The position numbers and the translations under genes were made by a program. The notes under the pieces are model-generated. The model made no database searches, had not been told where the DNA came from, and saw nothing but the letters and a program-made list of their open reading frames with translations. From GCA-2699445 sp032127075 (GTDB taxonomy: Bacteria > Actinomycetota > Actinomycetes > S36-B12 > GCA-2699445), in assembly GCA_032127075.1 (NCBI GenBank), contig JAQAZZ010000100.1, forward strand, positions 1 to 9,538: DNA of 9,538 nucleotides, given 5' to 3'. Shown piece after piece: positions 1 to 8,579 of the stretch. The first letter of the stretch is position 1; the number at the start of each line of letters is the position of its first letter.

Positions 1-2
1 TT

Positions 3-578
3 ATTTTTGATTCGTTCAATCATATCACCAAAAAATACCTTGGAAAAAGTTATTCCGATGAAGAGATCATAGCACTATTTGGTCCTACTGAAGATGTAAT
101 ACTAAAAGAAATGTGTAAAGAAGAATATGAAAATGCACGCAAGGATTATTATACCTACTATAAAAATAATCATGATATTGCACAATTATATGATGGGATT
201 AAAGAGCTAATAATTGATATTGATAAGGCTGATATATTACTATCAATATTTACTGGAAAAGGTAGAACATCAGCATTAATAACCTTAGATGAGCTTGGAT
301 TAACTCATTACTTTGACTTGATAGTCAGCGGTGATGATGTTGAAAATCATAAGCCTTCCCCGGAAGGAATAATAAAGTTTTTGAACAAACATAAATTGAA
401 TCCTAAAGAAGTGTTAATGATTGGTGATTCACCTTCTGATATTATTGCCGCAAACGAATCTGGTGTAAAAATAGCTTCAGTTGTTTGGGATAGCTATGCT
501 GAAGAAGAAGTGAGAAAACTAAACAGTAAAAATATTTTTCATTCAGTGGATGAATTAAGAGATTATATATTCAAGTAG
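3..578 (+). CDS. HAD-superfamily phosphatase, 5' end missing (PpaX/Gph-like)
   Basis: This is a haloacid dehalogenase-type phosphohydrolase, likely acting on a small phosphate ester or pyrophosphate in the cytoplasm. The frame is open to the window edge, so the ATG at 111 is internal and the visible part is 191 residues. It begins at I-F-D-S, the tail of HAD motif I (usual form DxDGTLxDS); the catalytic aspartates lie just outside the window. A helical cap follows (residues about 5-70), then T84-G-K as the motif II region, the motif III lysine at K117 in NHKPSPEG, and motif IV MIGDSPSD with D142 and D146. The C-terminus looks complete. The order and spacing fit the phosphoglycolate phosphatase/pyrophosphatase PpaX branch, but the substrate cannot be read from sequence. 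Its AT-rich codon use is unlike every gene to the right, so it probably comes from a different organism. Confidence 0.88.
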   Translation: MFDSFNHITKKYLGKSYSDEEIIALFGPTEDVILKEMCKEEYENARKDYYTYYKNNHDIAQLYDGIKELIIDIDKADILLSIFTGKGRTSALITLDELGLTHYFDLIVSGDDVENHKPSPEGIIKFLNKHKLNPKEVLMIGDSPSDIIAANESGVKIASVVWDSYAEEEVRKLNSKNIFHSVDELRDYIFK

Positions 579-600
579 GGAACGGTCTTTGACCGTCCCT
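577..600. repeat. Palindromic hairpin between convergent AT-rich genes
   Basis: The left arm AGGGAACGGTC (577-587) pairs with GACCGTCCCT (591-600) around a TTT loop; one bulged A is the only defect. It overlaps the stop codon of the HAD gene and sits 24 bases before the stop of the opposing frame that ends at 625, so it could end transcription from both sides. There is no T-run after it on either strand, so it is not a textbook intrinsic terminator. Palindromes built on GGGACGGT are, from memory, scattered through genomes of some Clostridia-like bacteria, so a dispersed repeat copy is an alternative reading. Confidence 0.6.
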
Positions 601-624
601 CAAGTAATTTAAAAAAGTTATAAC

Positions 625-780
625 TTAAAATTTAAATGGATATATAAATGAAATTCTAGGTTCTATTCTTTTCTGGGGTTCGAAAGAAATTATTCTATCA
701 TCACTTCCACGAATCGGAGTGTAAGTCCAACTATAAAGTATTGAAACTAAAATATACTCAACGGGCTTGTAACCAGCTTC
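625..780 (-). pseudogene. Probable 3' remnant of an unidentified gene, cut at the composition break
   Basis: On the minus strand a frame ends with TAA at 625-627 and stays open upward for about 52 codons in AT-rich DNA, continuing to base 801 only by running into G+C-rich sequence. The peptide reads like protein, with alternating hydrophobic and aromatic residues: YILVSILYSW near the middle and RISFIYPFKF at the C-terminus. The closing phenylalanine and alternating pattern resemble a beta-strand end, but I do not recognise a family. There is no start codon with a ribosome site. The convergent layout with the HAD gene, with a hairpin between the two stops, supports a real gene end. I infer that the rest of the gene was lost at the junction; a chance open frame of this length in AT-rich DNA remains possible. 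Confidence 0.42.
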
Positions 781-801
781 TGCAGGGGTGGCAGTTGCAG
801 A
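765..801. other. Composition junction (likely contig chimera point)
   Basis: Within about 35 bases the sequence changes from AT-rich (AAAATATACTCAAC near 749-762) to G+C-rich (CTGCAGGGGTGGCAG near 780-794). Both sides hold ordinary genes of their own style: a low-GC HAD gene on the left and a high-GC DUF2236 gene ending at 802 on the right. The left-hand minus-strand frame is truncated here. I see no inverted terminal repeats, target-site duplication, integrase or tRNA. An assembly or library chimera fits best; a recent recombination event is the alternative. The exact breakpoint cannot be fixed because the G+C content rises gradually over 763-800. Confidence 0.75.
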
Positions 802-1704
802 TCACGCCCGATTGATGTGATCCGGCGAGATCTGTAGTCGGCGTTCCCCCGCCGCCTGTGCGGGAGATTTGACGAGTGCCATCGACAGGACTCGCAACAC
901 CATGCCGGCGGCGGACCGGTCAACCTTGCTGGCCACCGGACCCGGTGTCCGCTGTCCCATGAGCGGATGAGCCCAATCGGGCAGGCTCGCCACGGCGCCG
1001 CGCACCAACACCGAGTACCCCAGGCGCAGGCCCCTGGGAAGCGGAGCCTTCCTGACGAAGCCCACCATGTCGTCGCTGGCGGGGCTTCGCTGCAGTTCAG
1101 GGCGGAACGATTCCAACTCCTCGGCCAGGGCGTCAGCATCACGGGGAGGGTTCACGACTCCCATCCGCTCCCCCACCAGTGCCATGTCGGCGACATAGCC
1201 GTCACGGTCCACAGCGCCATGGCGTCCATACAGGTCGTATGCCGCGAGCATGGAATCCACCAACGTCACATGGACCCACATCAGCAACCGCGGATCCTGC
1301 GCGGAGTAGCTGCGGCCATCGGTGGCAGTGCCGCGAACCGTGGCGTGCATGGCCCGGATGGCCGAAGTTGTCTGCTCCGCGGTCTCCACCGGGCCGAACG
1401 TTGTCGCGGCTATGAAGGCGCCGGTGCGCTGCAGGCGTCCGAAGGGGTCTTCGCGGTAGCGGGAGTGGCGCTCCACTCCGGCCAGGGCCAGCGGATGCAG
1501 GGACTGCAGGAGCAACGACCGGATGCCGCCGAGGAAGGTCGCCACCGAACCGTGGACCGTCCAGATAGCATCACCGGGCCGGAACCAGCCCGCCGCCCCG
1601 GCTGGCTCGGCGATTCGTGCCACCACCTGGGACTGTCCGTCCGCAGTGCCGGACAGGACCTGTCGCACAGACCCCGCCACGGGGGCCAACCACGAGGGAA
1701 CCAC
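802..1704 (-). CDS. DUF2236 / MpaB-family oxygenase-like protein
   Basis: This 300-residue protein belongs to the DUF2236 family, which includes MpaB-type oxygenases and is related to the rubber-cleaving haem enzyme Lcp. The signs are HGSVATFLGG (51-60), LLLQSLHPLALAGV (64-77), an HSRYREDPFGRLQRT stretch (80-94), and MWVHVTLVDS (142-151). H70 and H145 fall in the two most conserved patches and are candidates for haem or metal binding. Residues 230-290 form a more variable helical tail. The start is GTG at 1704; no in-frame ATG, GTG or TTG lies upstream before the preceding gene, and no strong ribosome site precedes it. It follows the thioesterase-like gene by 73 bases on the same strand, so the two may be cotranscribed. 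Family membership is confident; substrate and reaction are unknown. Its stop lies only about 20-30 bases from the composition break, but the C-terminus has normal length. Confidence 0.88.
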   Translation of the reverse strand: MVPSWLAPVAGSVRQVLSGTADGQSQVVARIAEPAGAAGWFRPGDAIWTVHGSVATFLGGIRSLLLQSLHPLALAGVERHSRYREDPFGRLQRTGAFIAATTFGPVETAEQTTSAIRAMHATVRGTATDGRSYSAQDPRLLMWVHVTLVDSMLAAYDLYGRHGAVDRDGYVADMALVGERMGVVNPPRDADALAEELESFRPELQRSPASDDMVGFVRKAPLPRGLRLGYSVLVRGAVASLPDWAHPLMGQRTPGPVASKVDRSAAGMVLRVLSMALVKSPAQAAGERRLQISPDHINRA

Positions 1705-1777
1705 GCGGTCAGGCTGACACGATTCCGCAGCGGGCGCACTCCCGGGCGGGGCCGACCCATGGCACCGACACGAGCCT

Positions 1778-2233
1778 CTACGCCTGTTTCGCGGGTCGCA
1801 GCGTCCACACCACCGTCATCTGCCCGGTCCGGCGGCCGTCGGCGGCGAGGTCGATGTCCACGGCGAACTCAGGCCTCGCACCGCTTTCGAGTTCGGCGAG
1901 AACCTCTTCCGCGGTGCGGGTCATGCGGGCCGTGGCGGTGACGGGTCCCATGGCGACCGCCAGGTAGCGGATCTCAGCGGTAACCGCCAGCGGGACCACC
2001 CGGTCGAGGCGGTCGCCGAAGTTGGCCATGACCAGGGCCCCGGACGCCGATTCGGCGAGTGTGAACATCGCGCCGGCGTGGGGACCGCCCAGATGGTTGT
2101 GGTAGGGCTTCTGGTCCGACAGCCGCATGACAGCGGTTGATTCGGACAGCTCGCCGAACTCCAGGTGCAGCGTGCCGACCATCGGCACGACCGTCGGCAA
2201 CATCGCCTTGACTGCTTCAAAATCCATGGGCAT
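1778..2233 (-). CDS. Hotdog-fold thioesterase-like protein (DUF4442/PaaI-type)
   Basis: This 151-residue protein has the hotdog fold of acyl-CoA thioesterases in the DUF4442/PaaI group. The central signature is NHLGGPHAGAMFTLAESASG (47-66): the HxGGxxxG-like loop followed by the long central helix, with E61 in the position often used for catalysis. Strands follow at VPLAVTAEIRYLA (80-92) and GPVTATARM (96-104). The length suits a single hotdog domain, which would work as a dimer or tetramer. I chose the ATG at 2233 because a TACCCT -10 box lies 7 bases upstream, placed for a leaderless transcript; the ATG at 2227 is an alternative. It is followed after 73 bases by the DUF2236 gene. The natural acyl substrate cannot be told from sequence, and a non-catalytic binding role is possible for DUF4442 proteins. 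Confidence 0.85.
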   Translation of the reverse strand: MPMDFEAVKAMLPTVVPMVGTLHLEFGELSESTAVMRLSDQKPYHNHLGGPHAGAMFTLAESASGALVMANFGDRLDRVVPLAVTAEIRYLAVAMGPVTATARMTRTAEEVLAELESGARPEFAVDIDLAADGRRTGQMTVVWTLRPAKQA

Positions 2234-2240
2234 GCCGACG

Positions 2241-2246
2241 AGGGTA
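2241..2246 (-). promoter_or_regulatory. -10 box for the thioesterase gene (leaderless)
   Basis: On the minus strand TACCCT matches the actinobacterial -10 pattern TANNNT. Seven bases separate it from the ATG at 2233, so transcription would begin at or next to the start codon and give a leaderless mRNA. No Shine-Dalgarno sequence lies ahead of this start, which fits. No clear -35 box is visible. Confidence 0.5.
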
Positions 2247-2252
2247 GCCCTC

Positions 2253-2258
2253 TACTGT
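2253..2258 (+). promoter_or_regulatory. -10 box for the small HAD phosphatase gene (leaderless)
   Basis: TACTGT matches TANNNT and ends six bases before the ATG at 2265, the spacing expected for a transcript starting on the A of the start codon. It lies only 6 bases from the opposing -10 box at 2241-2246, so the two promoters would compete for RNA polymerase. Confidence 0.5.
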
Positions 2259-2264
2259 GGACCT

Positions 2265-2768
2265 ATGAACTCCACCCGGCCAGTTGTCGCCGGTGTCGAT
2301 ATCGACGGCGTCGTAGCCGACCCGACCCACCGGCTGCATTACCTGGAGCATCGACCCAAGAACTGGCGCGGCTTCTTCTCCCACGCCCACTTGGATCCTC
2401 CGCTCCCCGCGGGCCTGGCAGCAGTGGCCGACCTTGCCGCCGAGGGGCTCGCCATCGTCTACGTCACCGGCCGCCCGGCCCGGCTGCGGCGGGACACGCA
2501 GCAATGGCTCGACGTCCACGGGCTGCCAGCCGGACCGCTGCATCTGCGGCCGCCGCGAGACTTCCGGCCCGCCCCTGCGCTCAAGGTGGAGATCTACCGC
2601 AAACTCGCCGATACGCACGATATCCGCACCATCCTCGACGACGACGTGCTCGTGGTAGCCGCACTCAAGTCGGCCGGGTTCCCGGTCACGCTCGCCGACT
2701 GGTACCGCCCCCCGACCTCCGAGCGCGACGCGTTGACCAAGGCCCAAGACGAACGGGGACGCACCTAG
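2265..2768 (+). CDS. Small HAD phosphatase resembling the PNKP phosphatase domain
   Basis: This 167-residue protein is a compact HAD phosphatase. Motif I is VDIDGVVAD with D12 (nucleophile) and D14 (acid/base). Motif II is VTGR with T68 and R70, K107 is the likely motif III lysine, and motif IV is ILDDD with D125-D127 for magnesium binding. The TGR form of motif II and the RLHYL and NW segments after motif I recall the 3'-phosphatase domain of phage T4 polynucleotide kinase/phosphatase and related stand-alone proteins, which remove phosphates from nucleic acid or nucleotide ends. There is no P-loop kinase domain here. I chose the ATG at 2265 because motif I then sits 12 residues in, as usual, and a -10 box lies six bases upstream; the longer in-frame extension to 2127 overlaps the divergent gene. 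The gene converges with the antiporter gene, leaving 38 bases. Substrate is inferred, not shown. Confidence 0.8.
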   Translation: MNSTRPVVAGVDIDGVVADPTHRLHYLEHRPKNWRGFFSHAHLDPPLPAGLAAVADLAAEGLAIVYVTGRPARLRRDTQQWLDVHGLPAGPLHLRPPRDFRPAPALKVEIYRKLADTHDIRTILDDDVLVVAALKSAGFPVTLADWYRPPTSERDALTKAQDERGRT

Positions 2769-2806
2769 CTGGACCGAGCCGCCTGATCTCAGCGCGTCGC
2801 GTCCTG

Positions 2807-4383
2807 TCAGTGGGGCGGCATCCCGGCGCGCTGGGCCCGCAGGCGCACATCGATCTCGTGCTGCAACACGCGCATCAGCGCGTCCGGCAGGCCCTCCTCG
2901 TCCCGCAGGCGCAGCAACTCCTCCTGCTCGGCGTGAGCCATCTCGGTCACGATGTCGTTCCTGCTGGCGCCTTCCGCGGACGTCTCGGCGGTGGAACCGT
3001 CCTCGACGCGCGCAGACTCGTTCAGCCGCAGTTCCGCCCGGCTGCGCAACTGGTCGAGCAGCGGAGCGGGGACCGGTCGATCGTCCCGCTCGGCGCCCCC
3101 GGCAATCTCCTCGAGCCGGTTCAGCGAGGCACGGGCCAGCGACACCCGGACCCGGCGGATGAGCGGCGTCTCGTCCTCGGCGGGAAGCCTGGCCGCCCGC
3201 GCCACGGCTGGGACCGTCAGCGCCAGCAGCAGGGACGCGATGACCACACAGAAGGTCGCTGAAATCATCACCGATCTGTCGGGGAATGCTGATCCGTCGT
3301 CGAGCGTAAGCGGCAGGGTGAAAGCCGCAAGGACTGAGATGGGTCCCCTGGTGCCGGCCCACCCCATCACCACCCACTCCCCCCTGCCGCTGCGCGCGCG
3401 ACCTTGCAGGGCGAACATGCAGTACACGAACAGGAATCGCACCGAGATGAGCACGAGCATGACCGCAGGCACGAAGACCAGCAGTTGGGAGATCTCGGCG
3501 CTGTCCAGGGTGCGGAATTCCAGCGGTACTTGGACGCCGACCAAGAAGAAGGCCGCCGACTGAAGCACGAACACCAGGGTGCGCCACACACTGGCGGCCT
3601 GCAGTCGGCCCGCGTACGCCACGGACGAAGAGGTCTTGTGCGCGAAGATCAGCGCCGCCGCGACCACCGCCAGGATCCCCGAGCCTCCCAGCGCCTCAGC
3701 GGCGCCGAACATCGGCAGCGGAGCCACGAGCAGGGCTCCGTTCGCCACGGTGGTGTCACGCGCCCGACGCGCCAGCATAGTCAGTGCCCAGCCGCCAGCC
3801 ACCCCGACCGCCACACCGCCGAGGATGCTCTGCACCGCGAGTATGGCCACCTCCGACGCCGTCGCACTTCCCGCCGCCGCCACGCCGGCGCACACCCGCA
3901 GCAGGGCCAGTGCCGTGCCGTCGTTCAACAGGCTCTCCCCGTCGAGAGTGTCCATCAAGCGTCGGGGAAGGCCGGCGCTCTTCGCAGTGCTCGCCACCGC
4001 CACCGGGTCGGTGGGCCCGAGGACGGCGCCCAGGCAGAGGGCGGAGGCCAGGGGAAGGCTGGGAAGGAGCAGTGTTGCGACGAACCCGACGGCACCCGCG
4101 GTGAGGAGCACCAAGAACACCGCCATTGCGGCCACGGGCCGAAGAACCCGCCGTATGTCGATCGCCGAACTGGACAGGGCCTCACCGAAGACGAGTGGCG
4201 CCAGGATGAGCGTGAGCACGAATTCGGGGTCCGGCGGGGCGTCAGGCCCGAAGGGCAGCAGCCCGACGACCAACCCACCCGTCAGCAGCAGGAGAGGGGC
4301 GTTCCAGCCACGGCTGCGGGCGACGGCGCCGATCAGGACGGCGATGAGGACGGCAACGCCCAGGCTGTCGAGCGCCGCGGGGA

Positions 4384-4387
<4 letters not shown>
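2807..4387 (-). CDS. CPA1-family Na+/H+ antiporter (NhaP-type)
   Basis: This 526-residue protein is a monovalent cation/proton antiporter of the CPA1 family, sited in the cytoplasmic membrane, where it exchanges sodium or potassium for protons in pH and salt balance. About a dozen hydrophobic segments fill residues 1-400. The ion-site signatures are clear: GPTDPVAVAS (124-133, T126 and D127) and ESLLNDGTAL (151-160, N155 and D156). The conserved WAGTRGPIS (343-351, R347) is also present. Residues about 400-526 form a charged cytoplasmic tail; its ELLRLRDEEGLPDALMRVL stretch (about 484-502) resembles the C-terminus usual for bacterial NhaP proteins. The GTG start at 4387 overlaps the gcvP stop as GTGA and has no good ribosome site of its own, so translation is probably coupled to gcvP. 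The ion preferred cannot be read from sequence. Confidence 0.93.
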
Positions 4388-7284
<2,897 letters not shown>

Positions 7285-7290
7285 AGGTAT

Positions 7291-7296
7291 CCCCCT
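7291..7296 (-). promoter_or_regulatory. Ribosome binding site of gcvP
   Basis: AGGGGG on the minus strand lies six bases before the ATG at 7284 and fixes that start. Confidence 0.7.
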
Positions 7297-7305
7297 GCGT
7301 ACGAA

Positions 7306-7878
7306 TCAGCCGGTGCGGCGGGTACGACGGACCGCCAGTTCATCGACCACACCGGCGGGTGTCACGTTCGCGCCGGTCGAGGACTCGCCGGGCAGTGCTG
7401 ACAGCGTGCCCTCCACCTCTCGCCACACGCTGCCCACAGCGATGCCGAACACTCCTTGGCCGCCGCGGACGAGGTCGATGACCTCCCCCTCGCTGCGGCA
7501 CTCGTAGATGCTGGCCCCGTCGCTCATGAGCGTGATCTGCGCCAGATCGCTGTCGCCGCGATTCTTGAGATGCTGCACGGCCGCCCGGATGTTCGGCAAG
7601 GACACTCCGGTATCGATCAGCCGCTTGACTATTCGCAGCACCAGGACGTCTCGGAAGGAGTACAGCCGCTGAGATCCAGAACCGTGTGCCGGACGGATAG
7701 ACGGCTCGACCAATCCGGTCCGCGCCCAGTAGTCGAGTTGCCGGTAGGTGATGCCACTGGCCGACAGCGCCACCCGGCCCTTGTAGCCGATGTCGTCTGG
7801 CAGCTTCCTCAGGTCACGGTCGTCGAACAGCATGCCCTGCTGTCCCTCGGCGGGCTCGGCTGCTCGCTCTTCGCTCAC
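7306..7878 (-). CDS. MerR-family transcriptional regulator (Rv1830-like)
   Basis: This 190-residue DNA-binding regulator lies directly upstream of gcvP. After a variable N-terminus (residues 1-30), the winged-helix MerR domain runs over about 38-108: SGITYRQLDYWARTGLVEPS (41-60) is the recognition helix-turn-helix, RLYSFRDVLVLRIVKRL (71-87) follows the wing, and SLPNIRAAVQHL (93-104) leads towards dimerisation. The C-terminal part (110-190) has no metal-binding cysteine cluster; its single cysteine (C127) argues against a metal sensor. I chose GTG at 7878 because AAGGAGG sits six bases before it. The ATG at 7884 touches that site directly, and the ATG at 7920 would add an unlikely MPQACWLD leader. 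The place and sequence match Rv1830 of M. tuberculosis as I remember it. Control of gcvP or of its own gene is inference from position. Confidence 0.88.
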   Translation of the reverse strand: MSEERAAEPAEGQQGMLFDDRDLRKLPDDIGYKGRVALSASGITYRQLDYWARTGLVEPSIRPAHGSGSQRLYSFRDVLVLRIVKRLIDTGVSLPNIRAAVQHLKNRGDSDLAQITLMSDGASIYECRSEGEVIDLVRGGQGVFGIAVGSVWREVEGTLSALPGESSTGANVTPAGVVDELAVRRTRRTG

Positions 7879-7884
7879 CGGCAT

Positions 7885-7891
7885 CCTCCTT
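7885..7891 (-). promoter_or_regulatory. Ribosome binding site that decides the MerR start
   Basis: AAGGAGG on the minus strand is a near-perfect Shine-Dalgarno sequence. It directly abuts the ATG at 7884 (no spacing) but lies six bases before GTG 7878, which favours the GTG as the true start. Confidence 0.7.
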
Positions 7892-7905
7892 GCCCTGTCA
7901 AGCCA

Positions 7906-7915
7906 ACAGGCCTGT
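7906..7915. repeat. Perfect 10-base palindrome in the MerR leader
   Basis: ACAGGCCTGT is a perfect palindrome between the candidate -10 box (7935-7940) and the MerR start. It could be an operator for a dimeric regulator, but one 10-base palindrome in G+C-rich DNA can arise by chance, and classic MerR operators lie between the -35 and -10 boxes rather than downstream. Confidence 0.3.
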
Positions 7916-7934
7916 GGCACCTATTCAAAGGCAG

Positions 7935-7940
7935 AACATA
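7935..7940 (-). promoter_or_regulatory. Candidate -10 box of the merR-gcvP-antiporter transcript
   Basis: The gap 7879-8063 is the largest in the minus-strand run (185 bases) and holds no gene I can support. On the minus strand TATGTT at 7940-7935 fits TANNNT and would give a leader of about 50 bases before the GTG at 7878. A GTGACA hexamer upstream is only 12 bases away, too close to be a regular -35 box. The gap is locally more AT-rich than the genes around it, which also fits a promoter region. Confidence 0.35.
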
Positions 7941-8063
7941 ACTTCCAACGATTGTCACACCACTTGAGGCGAACGACCGATCAAGGCCGACAGCGGCTCC
8001 TCGTTATGGACGCTAGACCAGCAAGCGAGGCAGGTCAACGAGGTGTGCGGGGACACGCCGCCG

Positions 8064-8555
8064 TCAACTTTCCGACCCTGTGCCGAAGTCCTCCGGCGAC
8101 ACATGGTCCAGGAACTCGCGGAACTTCTCCAACTCCTGCTCATCTGGCTGCTCCGACTGCTCCTCCTCGATCTCGATCGAGGCCTCAGCCAGCACCGACT
8201 CGGCACCCACGATGGGCGTCTCGGTGCGCAGTGCGGTGGCTATGGCATCGGAGGGACGGCAGCCCATCTCCTTGCCGGACGCGAACACCAAGGTGGCGTA
8301 GAAGACCCCGTCGGACAGGTCGGTGATCCTGACCTCCGCCAGGGAATCGCCCAGGACCACGATCATCTCTTTGATCAGGTCGTGCGTCATCGGCCTCGGC
8401 GGGGTGACACCCTCCAGCGCGAATGCGATGGCGGTGGCTTCCACCGTGCCCACCCAGATGGGCAGGTGCCGGTTGCTGCCCGCCTCTCGGAGGAGGACCA
8501 CGGGTTGGTTGGACGGCATCTCGAGCCGGACACCGACAACTTCGAGGGGTCGCAC
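8064..8555 (-). CDS. Bifunctional nuclease (BFN/DUF151) domain protein
   Basis: This 163-residue protein carries the bifunctional nuclease domain (DUF151) over about residues 1-130. The conserved parts are RHLPIWVG (29-36), TPPRPMTHDLIKEM (51-64), FYATLVF (85-91) and CRPSDAIATALR (99-110). The tail from 126 is acidic and ends in FREFLDHVSPEDF (145-157), common in actinobacterial members. Nuclease activity is reported for plant relatives; for this bacterial branch (Rv1829 in M. tuberculosis) I know of no settled function, so a direct nuclease role is uncertain. The GTG at 8555 has TACAGT ending six bases upstream, fitting a leaderless start. The gene lies 24 bases after the FtsR-like gene and is followed by the 185-base gap before the second merR gene. 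Confidence 0.9.
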   Translation of the reverse strand: MRPLEVVGVRLEMPSNQPVVLLREAGSNRHLPIWVGTVEATAIAFALEGVTPPRPMTHDLIKEMIVVLGDSLAEVRITDLSDGVFYATLVFASGKEMGCRPSDAIATALRTETPIVGAESVLAEASIEIEEEQSEQPDEQELEKFREFLDHVSPEDFGTGSES

Positions 8556-8561
8556 CCCACC

Positions 8562-8567
8562 ACTGTA
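8562..8567 (-). promoter_or_regulatory. -10 box for the BFN gene (leaderless, inside the cluster)
   Basis: TACAGT on the minus strand matches TANNNT and is followed by six bases and the GTG start at 8555, so a transcript could begin on the start codon. This would let the BFN gene be transcribed independently of garA and ftsR. No -35 box is clear, and the GGTGGG between box and start is not a convincing ribosome site. Confidence 0.45.
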
Positions 8568-8579
8568 TCCCCAGATCGG

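Noticed and set aside
800..822. Inverted repeat GATCAC ... GTGATC at the end of the DUF2236 gene
   Set aside because: The six-base arms with an 11-base loop and no T-run are too weak for a terminator or an attachment site.
747..1142. Minus-strand open frame crossing the composition break
   Set aside because: It overlaps the DUF2236 gene in another frame, and a frame crossing a likely chimera point has no meaning as a gene.
967..1967. Plus-strand open frames opposite the DUF2236 and thioesterase genes
   Set aside because: They are antisense to two genes with clear family motifs, and the products show no recognisable domain.
2217..3587. Minus-strand open frame of 456 codons
   Set aside because: It crosses the PNKP-like gene on the opposite strand and overlaps the antiporter in another frame. 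Its product is rich in Arg, Gly and Ala with no family motif; long empty frames are expected in high-GC DNA.
7285..7305. Possible glycine riboswitch ahead of gcvP
   Set aside because: The gap is only 21 bases and mostly ribosome site; there is no room for an aptamer.
8042..8059. Imperfect hairpin after the BFN stop codon
   Set aside because: On the transcribed strand one pair becomes a C-A mismatch and no U-tract follows, so a terminator call is not supported.
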